A DNA stretch of 37,829 nt from an uncultured Alphaproteobacteria bacterium (GTDB lineage: Bacteria > Pseudomonadota > Alphaproteobacteria > HIMB59 > GCA-002718135): positions 1-37,829 of the forward strand of contig CACNPW010000009.1 in assembly GCA_902622475.1 (NCBI GenBank), read 5' to 3'. Of the stretch, positions 10,543 to 20,347 are shown piece after piece. A program made the position numbers and the translations under genes. Each line of letters begins with the position of its first letter. Within the stretch, counting starts at the first letter, position 1. The notes under the pieces were generated by a model. It made no database searches, had not been told where the DNA came from, and saw only the letters and a program-made list of their open reading frames with translations.

Positions 10543-10728
10543 TTATTCAGTGTTTATAATAACGGATTGTTGACGTTTTTTCTCTTCTTCTAATTTCTCT
10601 AAACATGCTTCATCACATGGATATGTAATTACGGATTTGTCTACTTGATCTTCTGGTAAACTTAAAGGACCAACTTTACCACAGCTAAAAGTAAACAACA
10701 AAAATGATAATAATATTAATCTGATCAT
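10543..10728 (-). CDS. lptM: Small LptM/YifL-type lipoprotein
   Basis: This is a 61-residue lipoprotein precursor. A short hydrophobic signal ends in the lipobox FTFSC (Cys 16), and the mature form starts CGKVGPLSLP, the typical LptM/YifL beginning. LptM helps mature the LptD lipopolysaccharide translocon in E. coli; here that role is inferred from family. Its location between argH and lysA is conserved in alphaproteobacteria. The ATG overlaps the argH stop by one base. The remaining 40 residues are charged, with two Cys flanking an acidic stretch (PCDEACLEKLEEEKK). Confidence 0.82.
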   Translation of the reverse strand: MIRLILLSFLLFTFSCGKVGPLSLPEDQVDKSVITYPCDEACLEKLEEEKKRQQSVIINTE

Positions 10729-12110
10729 TATAAGTATTTTTTTATAACAAGTTTTATCATTTTTTTAGTAATTTCAGGAGCCGTACCCCCAAAACTTGAT
10801 TTTGATTTAACACTGTTAGTAGCTGATAGCACTTTTTTTGCGTCAACTGTTATATTTTTGTCAAATTTTTTTAATTCATCAAGAGATAATGAATCTATGT
10901 TTCTATTTTGTTTTGAACAATAAGAAACAATCTTTCCAGTCACAATATAAGCATCTCTAAATGAATATCTAAGTTTTTGAACTAACCAATTAGCCAAATC
11001 TGTAGCGGTTGCATTTGAATTATCAATCAACTCTTTCATTCTAGTTTTGTTGAATGTAGATTTTGATAAAATTTCATTCATAACTTTTATACACAAAGAA
11101 ACATTGTCGTATGAATTAAATATTATTTGTTTATCGTCTTGTAAGTCTTTACTATAAGAAAGTGGTAACCCTTTAATAATATTAAGCATTGTACTTAAAT
11201 TACTAATGATAATACTTGTTTTTCCTCTAACAAGTTCTGCGCCATCAGGATTTTTTTTCTGAGGCATAATTGAACTGCCAGTTGAAAGATCATCTGGTAA
11301 ATTTATAAAATTAAATTGTTGATTTGACCAAAGTACTATTTCCTCTGCTATTTTTGATAAATGAACAGCAATTAATGATAGAACAAATAAAGATTCAATT
11401 ACAAAGTCTCTATCTGATACTGTATCCATGGCATTTTTTGTTGGCTCTCTAAAACCTAATTCTTTAGATGTATATTTTCTATCAATAGGAAAAGAGGTGC
11501 CTGCAAGCGCAGCTGCTCCTAATGGGTTTTCATTAAGACGATACAAACAATCTTCAAGTCTTGTTCTGTCTCTACCAATCATTTCAACGTAAGCCAAAAC
11601 ATGATGAGCCAATGTTATTGGTTGAGCAATCTGTAAATGAGTGTAACCTGGCATAATTGTTTCAGTATTTTTTGTTGCAATATTAATTAAAGTTCTCTGA
11701 AATTTTTTTAGTTCCCTATCTAAAATTTTAGATTCTTTTTTAATCCATAATTTTAAATCAGTTACTACCTGATCATTTCTAGATCTTGCAGTATGAAGCT
11801 TTCCTGCAACTTTTCCAATTTTCTTAAATAATAAACTTTCAATGTTCATATGAATATCTTCAAGTTTTTTTGAAAATACGACCTTATTTTTTTCAATATC
11901 TCTTTCAATTGCTTTAAGCCCAGAGACTATTGCACTTTGTTCTTTTTTATTTATTATTTTTTGTTTACCGAGCATTCTAGCATGCGCTATTGACCCAGTA
12001 ATATCTTCTTTATACAGACGTTGATCGATATCTATAGACGAATTAATTGCATCTAAAATCTCACTAGGTCCTTTTGAAAAATGGACATTTCTTGAAGGAT
12101 TTTTTTTCAT
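10728..12110 (-). CDS. argH: Argininosuccinate lyase
   Basis: ArgH cleaves argininosuccinate to arginine and fumarate, the last step of arginine synthesis. The fumarase/aspartase superfamily signature GSSIMPQKKNPD is near residues 281-292. TARSRNDQVVTDLKLW and GYTHLQIAQPITLAHH match the other conserved blocks, the latter with the catalytic-region His. Length 460 is normal. It diverges from the hydroxyacyl-CoA dehydrogenase gene across a 104-base gap in which I see AT-rich sequence but no secure promoter or operator. Confidence 0.97.
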   Translation of the reverse strand: MKKNPSRNVHFSKGPSEILDAINSSIDIDQRLYKEDITGSIAHARMLGKQKIINKKEQSAIVSGLKAIERDIEKNKVVFSKKLEDIHMNIESLLFKKIGKVAGKLHTARSRNDQVVTDLKLWIKKESKILDRELKKFQRTLINIATKNTETIMPGYTHLQIAQPITLAHHVLAYVEMIGRDRTRLEDCLYRLNENPLGAAALAGTSFPIDRKYTSKELGFREPTKNAMDTVSDRDFVIESLFVLSLIAVHLSKIAEEIVLWSNQQFNFINLPDDLSTGSSIMPQKKNPDGAELVRGKTSIIISNLSTMLNIIKGLPLSYSKDLQDDKQIIFNSYDNVSLCIKVMNEILSKSTFNKTRMKELIDNSNATATDLANWLVQKLRYSFRDAYIVTGKIVSYCSKQNRNIDSLSLDELKKFDKNITVDAKKVLSATNSVKSKSSFGGTAPEITKKMIKLVIKKYL

Positions 12111-12214
12111 TTTGCGCGCCTATAAGAGATATTTATATTAATTTCCACTCTTATGCTTAAATTATTTTCATACGGCAAATTTTTCTTATATAAGCTCAGC
12201 TTTATAGAACTCAT

Positions 12215-14449
12215 ATGAATATTAAAAAAGTAGTAGTAATAGGATCTGGCACTATGGGCAGTGGAATTGCAGCCCAAATAGCAAATGCTGGTATTGATGT
12301 AACACTTCTAGACTTACCTTCAAAAGAAGGATCTAGAAACCAAATTACAGAAAACGCTAAAGAAAGAATTAAAAAATCACGACCCCCTCTTTTAGTAGAA
12401 AAAAACAAAGCAGAATTAATTAAGGTTGGAAATATTGAGGACGACTTTAATGAAGTCGCCGAAGCTGATTGGGTTGTGGAGGCTGTTGTTGAGAGAATAG
12501 ATATTAAACACAACATTTATGATAAAATTCAGACTACAAGAAAGATCAATTCTATAATTTCATCTAATACATCTACAATTCCATTAAAAATTTTATCAGC
12601 AAATATGTCCGACGAAATGAAAAAAAATTTTTGCATTACTCATTTTTTTAACCCGGTTCGATATATGGCATTGCTCGAGATAGTAACTGAAAAAGTTAAT
12701 GACATTGAAAAAATAAATTTATTAAAACAATTTTGTGATGAAAAACTTGGTAAAGGTGTCATTATTTGTAACGACACTCCAGGATTTATTGGAAACAGAA
12801 TTGGAGTTTATGCAATGCAAGTTGCTATGACTGAAGCTTTTAAAATGAAGATATCAATTGAAGAGGCTGATGCAGTATTTGGAAGACCTATGGGTATCCC
12901 AAAGACTGGAATTTTTGGACTATACGATTTAATCGGTATTGATTTGATGGCTGATGTTTTAAAAAGTTTTATCAAAGAACTCCCAAAAGAAGATCCTTTC
13001 CACGAGGTTGCACAAGAAATTCCATTGGTTACAAAACTTATTGAAACTGGGTATACAGGAAGAAAAGGTAAGGGTGGTTTTTATAGAATGAATAAATCTG
13101 ATGGAAAAAAAATTCTTGAAGCTATTAATTTAGAAACTGGTGAGTATCACCCAAGTCAGAAAATTAATTTAGGTATGGGAGATAAAATTGACATAAATAA
13201 ACTTATCCAAAGAAAAGACAAATACGGTGAATATGCAAAATCAATTCTGACAAAAGTAATAAGGTATGCTGCATATTTAATCCCTGATGTATCATCAAAA
13301 TATATAGACATAGATGATGCACTAAGATTAGGTTTTAATTGGACTGTTGGCCCTTTTGAAATGCTTTCAAACATAGATACAAAAAATTTTATTGATCAAA
13401 ATACTGATATTAAGTTCTTTAAAGATTTAAAGGGAATTTTTGAATTTAATAAAAGACCTGGATATTTAGATTCAAGTATTGATAATTTAAGATCGTTAAA
13501 TTTACAAAAATCTTTTGAGAACCCTTCTGCTAATGTTAAGAATGCTGCATCTTATCAGGTTGTTGAATTTACTACTAAGGCAAACGCTTTAGATACTGAC
13601 TCTATGTTAGCTCTAAAAGAAGCTGCTCAAAATAATAAAAGCACAATTGTGATTAATGATGCAATGCAATTTTCTGCTGGTGTAAATTTAAATTATGTAA
13701 TGGAATTTGCTAAAAATAATGAATGGTCTAAAATTGAAAAATTTATAATTGATTTCCAACAAACGTGTAAAATAATAAAATATGCAGATAAGCCTTTTAT
13801 TGCTGCACCATCAGGACTTGCTATTGGAGGTGGTTTTGAAGTGGTATTGCATTGTGATTATAACGTTGCGCATACAAATGTTGTTCTTGGACTAGTTGAA
13901 TCTTTAGTTGGACTCATTCCTGCTGGTGGGGGTTGTAAGGAAATGCTGTGGCGTTGGTTACAAACTCCAGAGGGTAAAGAAAATTCTGAACATGCTTCTA
14001 TGAAAGTTTTTGATCTTATTGGTTATGCTATTACTGCTACCTCACCAAATGAAGCGCTATCAAATCAATTCTTTTTAGAAAAGGATAAAGTGGTAATAAA
14101 TAGAGATAGACAATTATCAACGGCTATCGATTTATTAAATAATATTGAGGGAGGGTATGAAAAACCATCTCAACCTAAATTTAATTTAGGCGGTAGTGCT
14201 GTCAGAGATAAAATGTTTGAAAAACTTGAAGCACTATATAATGAAAATAAAATTTTAGACCACGGATTAGAAGTAGGTAAGCAAATTGCTTTTGTACTTA
14301 GTGGTGGCAATACAAATTTTGATAATGAATTAAGTGAAGATGATCTTTATAATCTTGAATTAGAAGCTTTCATGAGACTTATCCAGATGCCTAAAACTCA
14401 AGAGCGAATAAAACATACACTTGAAACTGGAAAACCATTAGTAAATTAA
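12215..14449 (+). CDS. 3-hydroxyacyl-CoA dehydrogenase/enoyl-CoA hydratase fusion (FadN-like order)
   Basis: The NAD-binding hydroxyacyl-CoA dehydrogenase domain is N-terminal (VVVIGSGTMGSGIAAQIANA; catalytic His in THFFNPVRYMALLEIV; NDTPGFIGNRIG), followed by its C-terminal dimer domain. A crotonase-type enoyl-CoA hydratase domain occupies roughly residues 450-744, with GLAIGGGFEVVLHCDYN and LGLVESLVGLIPAGGG holding the oxyanion hole and a catalytic glutamate. This is the reverse of the FadB/FadJ domain order and like Bacillus FadN. It should hydrate enoyl-CoA and oxidise the hydroxyacyl-CoA in beta-oxidation-type degradation. It opens a four-gene operon in which no thiolase or acyl-CoA dehydrogenase is present. 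Confidence 0.92.
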   Translation: MNIKKVVVIGSGTMGSGIAAQIANAGIDVTLLDLPSKEGSRNQITENAKERIKKSRPPLLVEKNKAELIKVGNIEDDFNEVAEADWVVEAVVERIDIKHNIYDKIQTTRKINSIISSNTSTIPLKILSANMSDEMKKNFCITHFFNPVRYMALLEIVTEKVNDIEKINLLKQFCDEKLGKGVIICNDTPGFIGNRIGVYAMQVAMTEAFKMKISIEEADAVFGRPMGIPKTGIFGLYDLIGIDLMADVLKSFIKELPKEDPFHEVAQEIPLVTKLIETGYTGRKGKGGFYRMNKSDGKKILEAINLETGEYHPSQKINLGMGDKIDINKLIQRKDKYGEYAKSILTKVIRYAAYLIPDVSSKYIDIDDALRLGFNWTVGPFEMLSNIDTKNFIDQNTDIKFFKDLKGIFEFNKRPGYLDSSIDNLRSLNLQKSFENPSANVKNAASYQVVEFTTKANALDTDSMLALKEAAQNNKSTIVINDAMQFSAGVNLNYVMEFAKNNEWSKIEKFIIDFQQTCKIIKYADKPFIAAPSGLAIGGGFEVVLHCDYNVAHTNVVLGLVESLVGLIPAGGGCKEMLWRWLQTPEGKENSEHASMKVFDLIGYAITATSPNEALSNQFFLEKDKVVINRDRQLSTAIDLLNNIEGGYEKPSQPKFNLGGSAVRDKMFEKLEALYNENKILDHGLEVGKQIAFVLSGGNTNFDNELSEDDLYNLELEAFMRLIQMPKTQERIKHTLETGKPLVN

Positions 14450-14487
14450 ATTAATTTCTTGTAGTATTTGATCCTTTTAGGAAACAG

Positions 14488-16119
14488 ATGAGTAATTTTG
14501 ATACAAACCTAGATAAAAATTCAGCCAATTTTGTTCCACTATCACCATTAAGTTTTATAACTCGTGTGAAAGATATTTATCCAAATTATGACTCCTTAGT
14601 TTATGGAAAAAGAAGTTACACTTGGCTTGAAACCTATAATCGATGTATCAAGTTTGCTAGTGCATTAGCAAAAAAAGGAATTACAAAAGGAAGTACCGTT
14701 TCAATCATAGCGGCAAATACTCCGGAATTATTCGAAGCACATTATTCTATCCCAATGACTGGTGGTGTTATTAATACGATCAATACCAGACTTGATGCAG
14801 AAACAATTGCATATATTTTAGATCATAGTGATGCAAAACTTCTTATAACTGATACTCAATTTTCACCTACAATGAAAAAAGCTTTGCAAATATATGCGAA
14901 GAATATTCCTATTATTGATATTCATGATGATCAGGCAGTTTTTAAAGATGGTGAGGGTGAACAAATTGGAGAAATGACATATGAAGAATTTTTACAAACG
15001 GGTAATGATAATTATAATTGGTCTTTACCTGAAGATGAATGGCAAGCAATCTCACTAAGCTATACATCAGGCACAACAGGTAAACCAAAAGGTGTTGTGT
15101 ATCACCACCGTGGATCATATTTAATGTCAACAGGAAGTGTTACGGCATGGAACATGCCTAATAAATTAACATTTCTTTATACCGTTCCAATGTTTCACTG
15201 TAACGGATGGGGTTATCCTTGGACAGCTGCTTTAATACATGCAAAGATTATTTGCTGCAGATACATTGTTGCAAAAGATATTTATAACTTAATAGATAAA
15301 TATAAAGTAACTCACTTTGGAGGTGCTCCTATAGTTTTAAGTTTAATTGCTAACGCAGATGAGAAAGATAAAAAAGAAATAAATCATAAAGTATATGTAT
15401 TAACTGCTGGAGCTCCACCAACGAGTGCAATTCTTGAAAAGATGGATAACTTAGGTTTTGAAGTTATGCATGTATATGGGTTAACTGAAACATACGGCCA
15501 TATTCTTCAATGCGCTTGGAATGAAGAATGGGAATCACAATCAAAATCTAAAAAAGCTGATATTAAAGCAAGACAAGGTGTTCGTTATCCAAATACTGAA
15601 GAAGTTTGTGTTGCAGATCCCGAGACCTATGAAAGAGTTCCAATGGATGGAGAAACCATGGGAGAGATTTTGATTCGAGGTAATGTTGTGATGAAAGGAT
15701 ATTACAAAAATAAAGAGGCGACTGAAACATCCATGAAAAAAGGATGGTTTCATTCTGGTGATTTGGCTGTTGTCTATCCTGATGGATATATTCAAATAAA
15801 AGATAGATCGAAAGATATTATAATTTCTGGTGGAGAAAATATTTCATCTGTGGAAGTTGAAAATGTTGTTGCAAAACATCCAGCTGTTTCCTTGGTTGCA
15901 GTAGTCGCCAAACCAGACGAGAAGTGGGGTGAAACACCTTGTGCTTTTGTAGAATTAGCACCTGGAAAAAATGCCACAGAAGAGGATATAATTCAGTTTT
16001 GCAAAGAAAATATGGCTGGATTTAAAAGGCCAAAGCATGTAATCTTTGGTGAATTACCAAAAACTTCAACTGGGAAGATACAAAAGTTTGAATTAAGAAC
16101 AAAAGCAAAGGAGTTATAA
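14488..16119 (+). CDS. Acyl-CoA synthetase (AMP-forming, ANL superfamily)
   Basis: This enzyme adenylates a carboxylic acid and transfers it to CoA. The P-loop YTSGTTGKPKGV starts at residue 192. HVYGLTETYG is the A5-type motif, HSGDLAVVYPDGYIQIKDR spans the hinge, and the catalytic Lys lies in KTSTGKIQKFELR near the C-terminus. The 543-residue size and sequence style (PLSPLSFI, NTINTRLDAETIAYILDHS) fit the short/medium-chain acyl-activating group that also includes benzoate- and methylmercaptopropionate-type ligases. The substrate cannot be read from sequence. It lies 38 bases after the dehydrogenase/hydratase and abuts the PLP enzyme gene. Confidence 0.93.
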   Translation: MSNFDTNLDKNSANFVPLSPLSFITRVKDIYPNYDSLVYGKRSYTWLETYNRCIKFASALAKKGITKGSTVSIIAANTPELFEAHYSIPMTGGVINTINTRLDAETIAYILDHSDAKLLITDTQFSPTMKKALQIYAKNIPIIDIHDDQAVFKDGEGEQIGEMTYEEFLQTGNDNYNWSLPEDEWQAISLSYTSGTTGKPKGVVYHHRGSYLMSTGSVTAWNMPNKLTFLYTVPMFHCNGWGYPWTAALIHAKIICCRYIVAKDIYNLIDKYKVTHFGGAPIVLSLIANADEKDKKEINHKVYVLTAGAPPTSAILEKMDNLGFEVMHVYGLTETYGHILQCAWNEEWESQSKSKKADIKARQGVRYPNTEEVCVADPETYERVPMDGETMGEILIRGNVVMKGYYKNKEATETSMKKGWFHSGDLAVVYPDGYIQIKDRSKDIIISGGENISSVEVENVVAKHPAVSLVAVVAKPDEKWGETPCAFVELAPGKNATEEDIIQFCKENMAGFKRPKHVIFGELPKTSTGKIQKFELRTKAKEL

Positions 16120-17430
16120 ATGGATCCAAAAACTTATAAATTTGACACACTTAGTCTACATGCCGGTTATCAACCGAGCAAAAATGCTGGCTCAAGACAA
16201 GTACCAATTTATCAAACAACTTCATACATGTTTGATGATGTTGACCATGCAGCAGCACTTTTTAATTTAGAAAGAGGTGGTCATATTTATAGTCGTATGT
16301 CCAACCCAACAGTACAAGTTCTAGAAGAAAGAGTTTGTGCACTTGAAGGAGGAACAGCTGCTCTTGCAACTGCATCTGGAATGAGTGCAATATTTTTAAC
16401 TATTATGACCCTTTGTAACGCTGGTGATCACATGGTTGTTTCTTCTCAGCTTTACGGTGGAACTGTAAATTTATTTAGATTAACGCTTCCTAAGTTTGGT
16501 ATTAAAACAACTTTTGTAAAACCAAGAGATACAGAAGGTTTTAAAAAAGCTATTCAACCAAATACTAAAGGAATTTTTGGTGAGCTTGTTGGTAATCCTG
16601 GTAATGAATTGATGAACATGCCTGAAGTTTCAAACATAGCAAAAGAAGCTGGCATTCCACTTATTATTGATAGTACGTATCAAACTCCATATTTATGCCG
16701 ACCTTTTGAACACGGTGCTGACCTTGTAGTTCACTCATTAACTAAATGGATGAGTGGTAATGGTTCTTCTATGGCTGGTATTTTAGTTGAAGGTGGAACA
16801 TTTGATTGGATGCAAAATGATAAGTTTCCATCAATGACAGAACCGTATGAAGGCTATCACGGATTATCATTTGCAGAAGAATTTGGCCCAACAGCATTTA
16901 CAATGATGGCAAGAGCTGAAGGAATGAGAGACATGGGACCTTGCTTAGCTCCTCAAAATGCATGGAACATTTTACACGGACTTGAAACTCTTTCTCTTCG
17001 TATGGAAAAACATTGCTCCAATGCTTTAAAGATGGTTGAGTATTTATCTAATCATGAAAGTGTCGCTTGGGTTTCGCATGCAAGTGCACCAGGGCATCCA
17101 GACAAAGAACTAGCAGAAAAAATTCTACCTAAGGGAACTGGATCAATGATCGCCTTTGGAATTAAAGGTGGAAAAGAAGCAGGAGCTGCATTTATTAACA
17201 ATGTTAAACTTGCATCGCATTTAGCAAATGTAGGTGATGCGAGAACACTAGTTATACATCCAGCATCTGCCACGCACTCACAAATGGATGAGGCAACTTT
17301 AAAATTTGCTGGACTATCTCATGATATGATTAGATTGTCTGTTGGCTTAGAAGACTTTGAAGATATCGTAAACGATTTCGAAGATGGATTTAGAGCTGCA
17401 AAAAAACCTCGTTTAGTTGCAAACAAATAA
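16120..17430 (+). CDS. O-acetylhomoserine sulfhydrylase-type PLP enzyme (Cys/Met metabolism family)
   Basis: The protein is a gamma-family PLP enzyme of 436 residues, the length of MetY-type O-acetylhomoserine sulfhydrylases rather than the shorter MetB/MetC. Visible markers are YSRMSNPTV near 57-65, GTAALATASGMSA around the cofactor phosphate, IDSTYQTPYLCRPFEHGADLVV with PLP-binding Asp 184, and the Schiff-base Lys 209 in HSLTKW. Such enzymes combine O-acetylhomoserine with sulfide or methanethiol; methionine gamma-lyase activity is an alternative. A strong AAAGGAG ribosome site (16107-16113) precedes the ATG. The stop is immediately followed by the hydrolase ATG. Embedding in an acyl-CoA operon is unusual for metY. 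Confidence 0.88.
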   Translation: MDPKTYKFDTLSLHAGYQPSKNAGSRQVPIYQTTSYMFDDVDHAAALFNLERGGHIYSRMSNPTVQVLEERVCALEGGTAALATASGMSAIFLTIMTLCNAGDHMVVSSQLYGGTVNLFRLTLPKFGIKTTFVKPRDTEGFKKAIQPNTKGIFGELVGNPGNELMNMPEVSNIAKEAGIPLIIDSTYQTPYLCRPFEHGADLVVHSLTKWMSGNGSSMAGILVEGGTFDWMQNDKFPSMTEPYEGYHGLSFAEEFGPTAFTMMARAEGMRDMGPCLAPQNAWNILHGLETLSLRMEKHCSNALKMVEYLSNHESVAWVSHASAPGHPDKELAEKILPKGTGSMIAFGIKGGKEAGAAFINNVKLASHLANVGDARTLVIHPASATHSQMDEATLKFAGLSHDMIRLSVGLEDFEDIVNDFEDGFRAAKKPRLVANK

Positions 17431-18246
17431 ATGAAGTTTAAAGTTCGTGGTATCGATACGTTTGCCTCCACTGGAGGCAGGCCTTTTGATAAAAATAAAC
17501 CTCTTATTATTTTTGTTCACGGTAGTGGACTAAGTCACATGGTTTGGGTTTTACAAACACGTTACTTTGCATTCCGTGGATACAGTGTTTTAGCAGTTGA
17601 TTTACCAGGTCACGGATTATCTTCTGGTGAAAGTTTAAAAACTATTGAAGAAATGGGAAACTGGGTTGGCGACGTAATTGGAGCAGTTGGATGTAAAGAA
17701 GCTTCACTAGTTGGACATTCTCAAGGATGTCTTGTAACAATGGAATGTGTTGCTCAACACCCAGAAAAAATTAAAACGTTAACTCTTATGGGTGGTGCAT
17801 CGGCAATTCCAATGAACCCTGAACTATTAAGACTTGCTGAAGAGAGTAATCCTAAGGCTGTTGATCTTATGATGGATTTTGCGCACGGTCCATCAGGACA
17901 TTTTGGCGGTCATCCCGTTCCAGGTTTATACCACCTTAATGTTGGTTCCATGATTGTTCAAAATAAAGAAATTAAAGATACTCTAGGTGTCGATTTTAGA
18001 GCATGTGATAATTATAAAAACGGACCTGAGGTTGCTAAAAAATTAGATTTACCAACTCTTTCTATATTAGGCGCACAAGACAGAATGTGCCGTTTAAAAG
18101 ATGGAAAAATTCTTGCTGATTATATTAAGGGCTCGGAAGTAAAGATTATTGAAGATTGTGGTCATATGATGCTCTTAGAAGAAGCTGATCAAACATTAGA
18201 AATTCTAAAAAAGTTTATTGCTAAAAATTATCCATTAACAAATTAA
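17431..18246 (+). CDS. Alpha/beta hydrolase
   Basis: This 271-residue alpha/beta-hydrolase has HGSGLSHMVW as the oxyanion-hole region, the nucleophile Ser 97 in LVGHSQGC, an Asp in LGAQDRM and the catalytic His in DCGHMMLLEE. It looks like a soluble esterase, thioesterase or lactonase, and no signal peptide is visible. It is the last gene of the four-gene operon and starts directly after the PLP enzyme stop codon. Its substrate is probably linked to the acyl-CoA or thiol chemistry of its neighbours, but that is inference. Its stop overlaps the convergent autotransporter gene by 4 bases. Confidence 0.87.
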   Translation: MKFKVRGIDTFASTGGRPFDKNKPLIIFVHGSGLSHMVWVLQTRYFAFRGYSVLAVDLPGHGLSSGESLKTIEEMGNWVGDVIGAVGCKEASLVGHSQGCLVTMECVAQHPEKIKTLTLMGGASAIPMNPELLRLAEESNPKAVDLMMDFAHGPSGHFGGHPVPGLYHLNVGSMIVQNKEIKDTLGVDFRACDNYKNGPEVAKKLDLPTLSILGAQDRMCRLKDGKILADYIKGSEVKIIEDCGHMMLLEEADQTLEILKKFIAKNYPLTN

Positions 18247-20264
18247 AAATTATATTTAAGTCCTAACCCAATTCTCTGATCATAACCTTTATTTCTTCTA
18301 TCTAATCGATCGTAAAAAATATTTACAATCAAGTCACTTCTATTTGAAATATCTAAAGATATTTTTTGCCTTAAATATGCTGAAGTATGTGGACTAATAT
18401 TTCTTGAATAAAGAGTTGAGCTATCAGCTTTATAATTTGTAATAATTTCTGATGATTTACTACTATCTGATCCAATTTCTAAAGTAGCGTTTGGTTTAAA
18501 ACTATAAACCTTACCATCAATTTCCTTTCGCAATATATGAATACCTATCGCTGAAGTCTTTTGGTGTAAATGAACACTTTCATAATGTAGTGAATTGGTT
18601 CCTGATGATTCTGAGTAATGTTCTAATTTACCATATGCAGCATCTATTCTTCCAAAAGGATTAATTGTATAATTAATCTTTTCCTCAACAATATTAAATC
18701 CTATACTTGTAAAATACTGATCTCCGTTTCGTTTACCTGAATAGGTAGTAGAGTCATTTGTATAAAACCTATCTGTATCTACTTTTATATCCCCGTAACC
18801 AAATACAAAATCAAAGTACTGAGTCTTAGACAGAGCAAATGAATGATAGGAGCTTATTGTTATAATATGTAAGTCTATATTAGAACCTGATGAGCCAATT
18901 TTAATCTCATCTCTATTATCACCTAACGCAAATCCTAAATGATAATTGTCATTCATATTAATATCTATTCCAACGGTAATATTATTACCGAAAATTGATT
19001 TTGAAGAAGATGATGAATCGCCACTTATTTTACCTACATCAATTGAGCCCTCAGACCAGAAACCGATATTTGACAAATAATTATCTTCAAGATTTAACAT
19101 TTTAGAAGAAGCTACCAACTTTACGATATTTCTTATCTCTTTATTATTTCCATTATATGCAAGTTGTAGATTTTGATTAGAAAGATTTTTTTCTTTCATT
19201 CTTATATATCCCATTCGTGAATGAATTGTTTGAACAGTATTAAGTGTATTATTAAATATTCCGTTTATTTGACCATCAATAATAGCAAGAGAATCATTAT
19301 CTAAAAAAGGACTTGTATATGTGTTACAAGTTGAGGCACTTCCAGTTACTGTTAGATTCCAAGTTTCACTACCACTTGATGTTTCAGACAAAGTCCAACT
19401 ATAATCACCAAATGTTCCTGTTTTTCCTGAACCAATCTCTCCAGAAGCAACACCATCAATAACATTAGTGTATGTTTCACATGCAAGTGTAGAAGAGGAA
19501 TGAATGCCAAAATTTGTTGAAGTCCCATTTTCAACATTTGTAAGAAGCAACTGCCCATAATCGCTGGTACTATTTATTATGATGTTATAATTTGTTGAAA
19601 AACGCTCTAATCTTAGAGGATCATCTCCATTTTTCCCCTGACTATTATTTAGTGTTGCCATTGTTCCAGCAAAGTTCGAAAGATCTATCCCACTACTGGT
19701 AATAGTTCCTGTATTAGTGAATGTAGTGATTGTAGCAGTATTTACGATTCCCGTACCACCTGGTGCAGATATTGTTCCACTATTTGTAAATGTTGTTATG
19801 GTGGCTGAGCTCTGATTTAGAACTGCAGCATTACCTTCAGTAGCAGTTATTGTACCGGTATTTGTTAAAGTTGTAATTGTTTTCTGATTTCGTATTGTAA
19901 AAAACGTCCCACTTATAGTTCCAGCGTTTGATATTAAGTCAAAAGATTTACCAGCAACTGTGTTAGCTATAACAATACCGCCGTTAGTTGATATTAATGA
20001 TCCTGATGAAGTAATAGTCAATGATGAGTTTGTACCGCTATTCGTCAAACTCATATTAGCAGAAGAAACAGTTGCGCTTAAAGTTATGTCTGCATTTGAT
20101 CCTGTAATTGAAAAAGCACTTGAACAATCAGAAGAAATTGTTGTAGTACCAGATACATCGTCACAAGCATATGATACTTTGGAGAATGTAGAAATTAATA
20201 AGATTAAAATTATAGCACTTAAAATTGAAATAATTTTACTTGTATAAAAGTTTTTTCTTACCAT
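18243..20264 (-). CDS. Autotransporter-like outer-membrane protein
   Basis: A long signal peptide (MVRKNFYTSKIISILS then a hydrophobic run, ending near SYA|CDD) is followed by a Ser/Thr/Gly/Asn-rich passenger of about 300 residues. The passenger contains three copies of T-I-T-T-[FL]-T-N-[TS]-G-T-I, suggesting a right-handed beta-helix. The C-terminal 280 residues alternate aromatic and polar residues and end GLGLKYNF, a beta-barrel with the terminal Phe expected for recognition by the BAM complex. This layout fits a type V secreted adhesin or surface protein. Function of the passenger is unknown. ATG 20264 is preferred over the TTG 15 bases upstream. Confidence 0.85.
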   Translation of the reverse strand: MVRKNFYTSKIISILSAIILILLISTFSKVSYACDDVSGTTTISSDCSSAFSITGSNADITLSATVSSANMSLTNSGTNSSLTITSSGSLISTNGGIVIANTVAGKSFDLISNAGTISGTFFTIRNQKTITTLTNTGTITATEGNAAVLNQSSATITTFTNSGTISAPGGTGIVNTATITTFTNTGTITSSGIDLSNFAGTMATLNNSQGKNGDDPLRLERFSTNYNIIINSTSDYGQLLLTNVENGTSTNFGIHSSSTLACETYTNVIDGVASGEIGSGKTGTFGDYSWTLSETSSGSETWNLTVTGSASTCNTYTSPFLDNDSLAIIDGQINGIFNNTLNTVQTIHSRMGYIRMKEKNLSNQNLQLAYNGNNKEIRNIVKLVASSKMLNLEDNYLSNIGFWSEGSIDVGKISGDSSSSSKSIFGNNITVGIDINMNDNYHLGFALGDNRDEIKIGSSGSNIDLHIITISSYHSFALSKTQYFDFVFGYGDIKVDTDRFYTNDSTTYSGKRNGDQYFTSIGFNIVEEKINYTINPFGRIDAAYGKLEHYSESSGTNSLHYESVHLHQKTSAIGIHILRKEIDGKVYSFKPNATLEIGSDSSKSSEIITNYKADSSTLYSRNISPHTSAYLRQKISLDISNRSDLIVNIFYDRLDRRNKGYDQRIGLGLKYNF
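19701..19880 (-). repeat. Three in-frame repeats in the autotransporter passenger
   Basis: Three similar 11-residue units encode TITTLTNTGTI, TITTFTNSGTI and TITTFTNTGTI at about 24-residue spacing, separated by variable Gly/Ser/Ala-rich linkers. The regular spacing fits coils of a beta-helix. At the DNA level the copies are similar enough to allow recombination-driven change in copy number. Confidence 0.7.
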
Positions 20265-20347
20265 GCCGCCGTTTAACAAGCGGATATATTCTATATAAAA
20301 GTTAAAAAACTATTAAAAAAAAATAGTATTAAAAAGTTAATCAAATA

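Noticed and set aside
19960-20247. Open frame antisense to the autotransporter N-terminus
   Set aside because: The Ser/Thr-rich, low-complexity sense coding leaves the opposite strand open; it has no family features and fully overlaps a well-supported gene.
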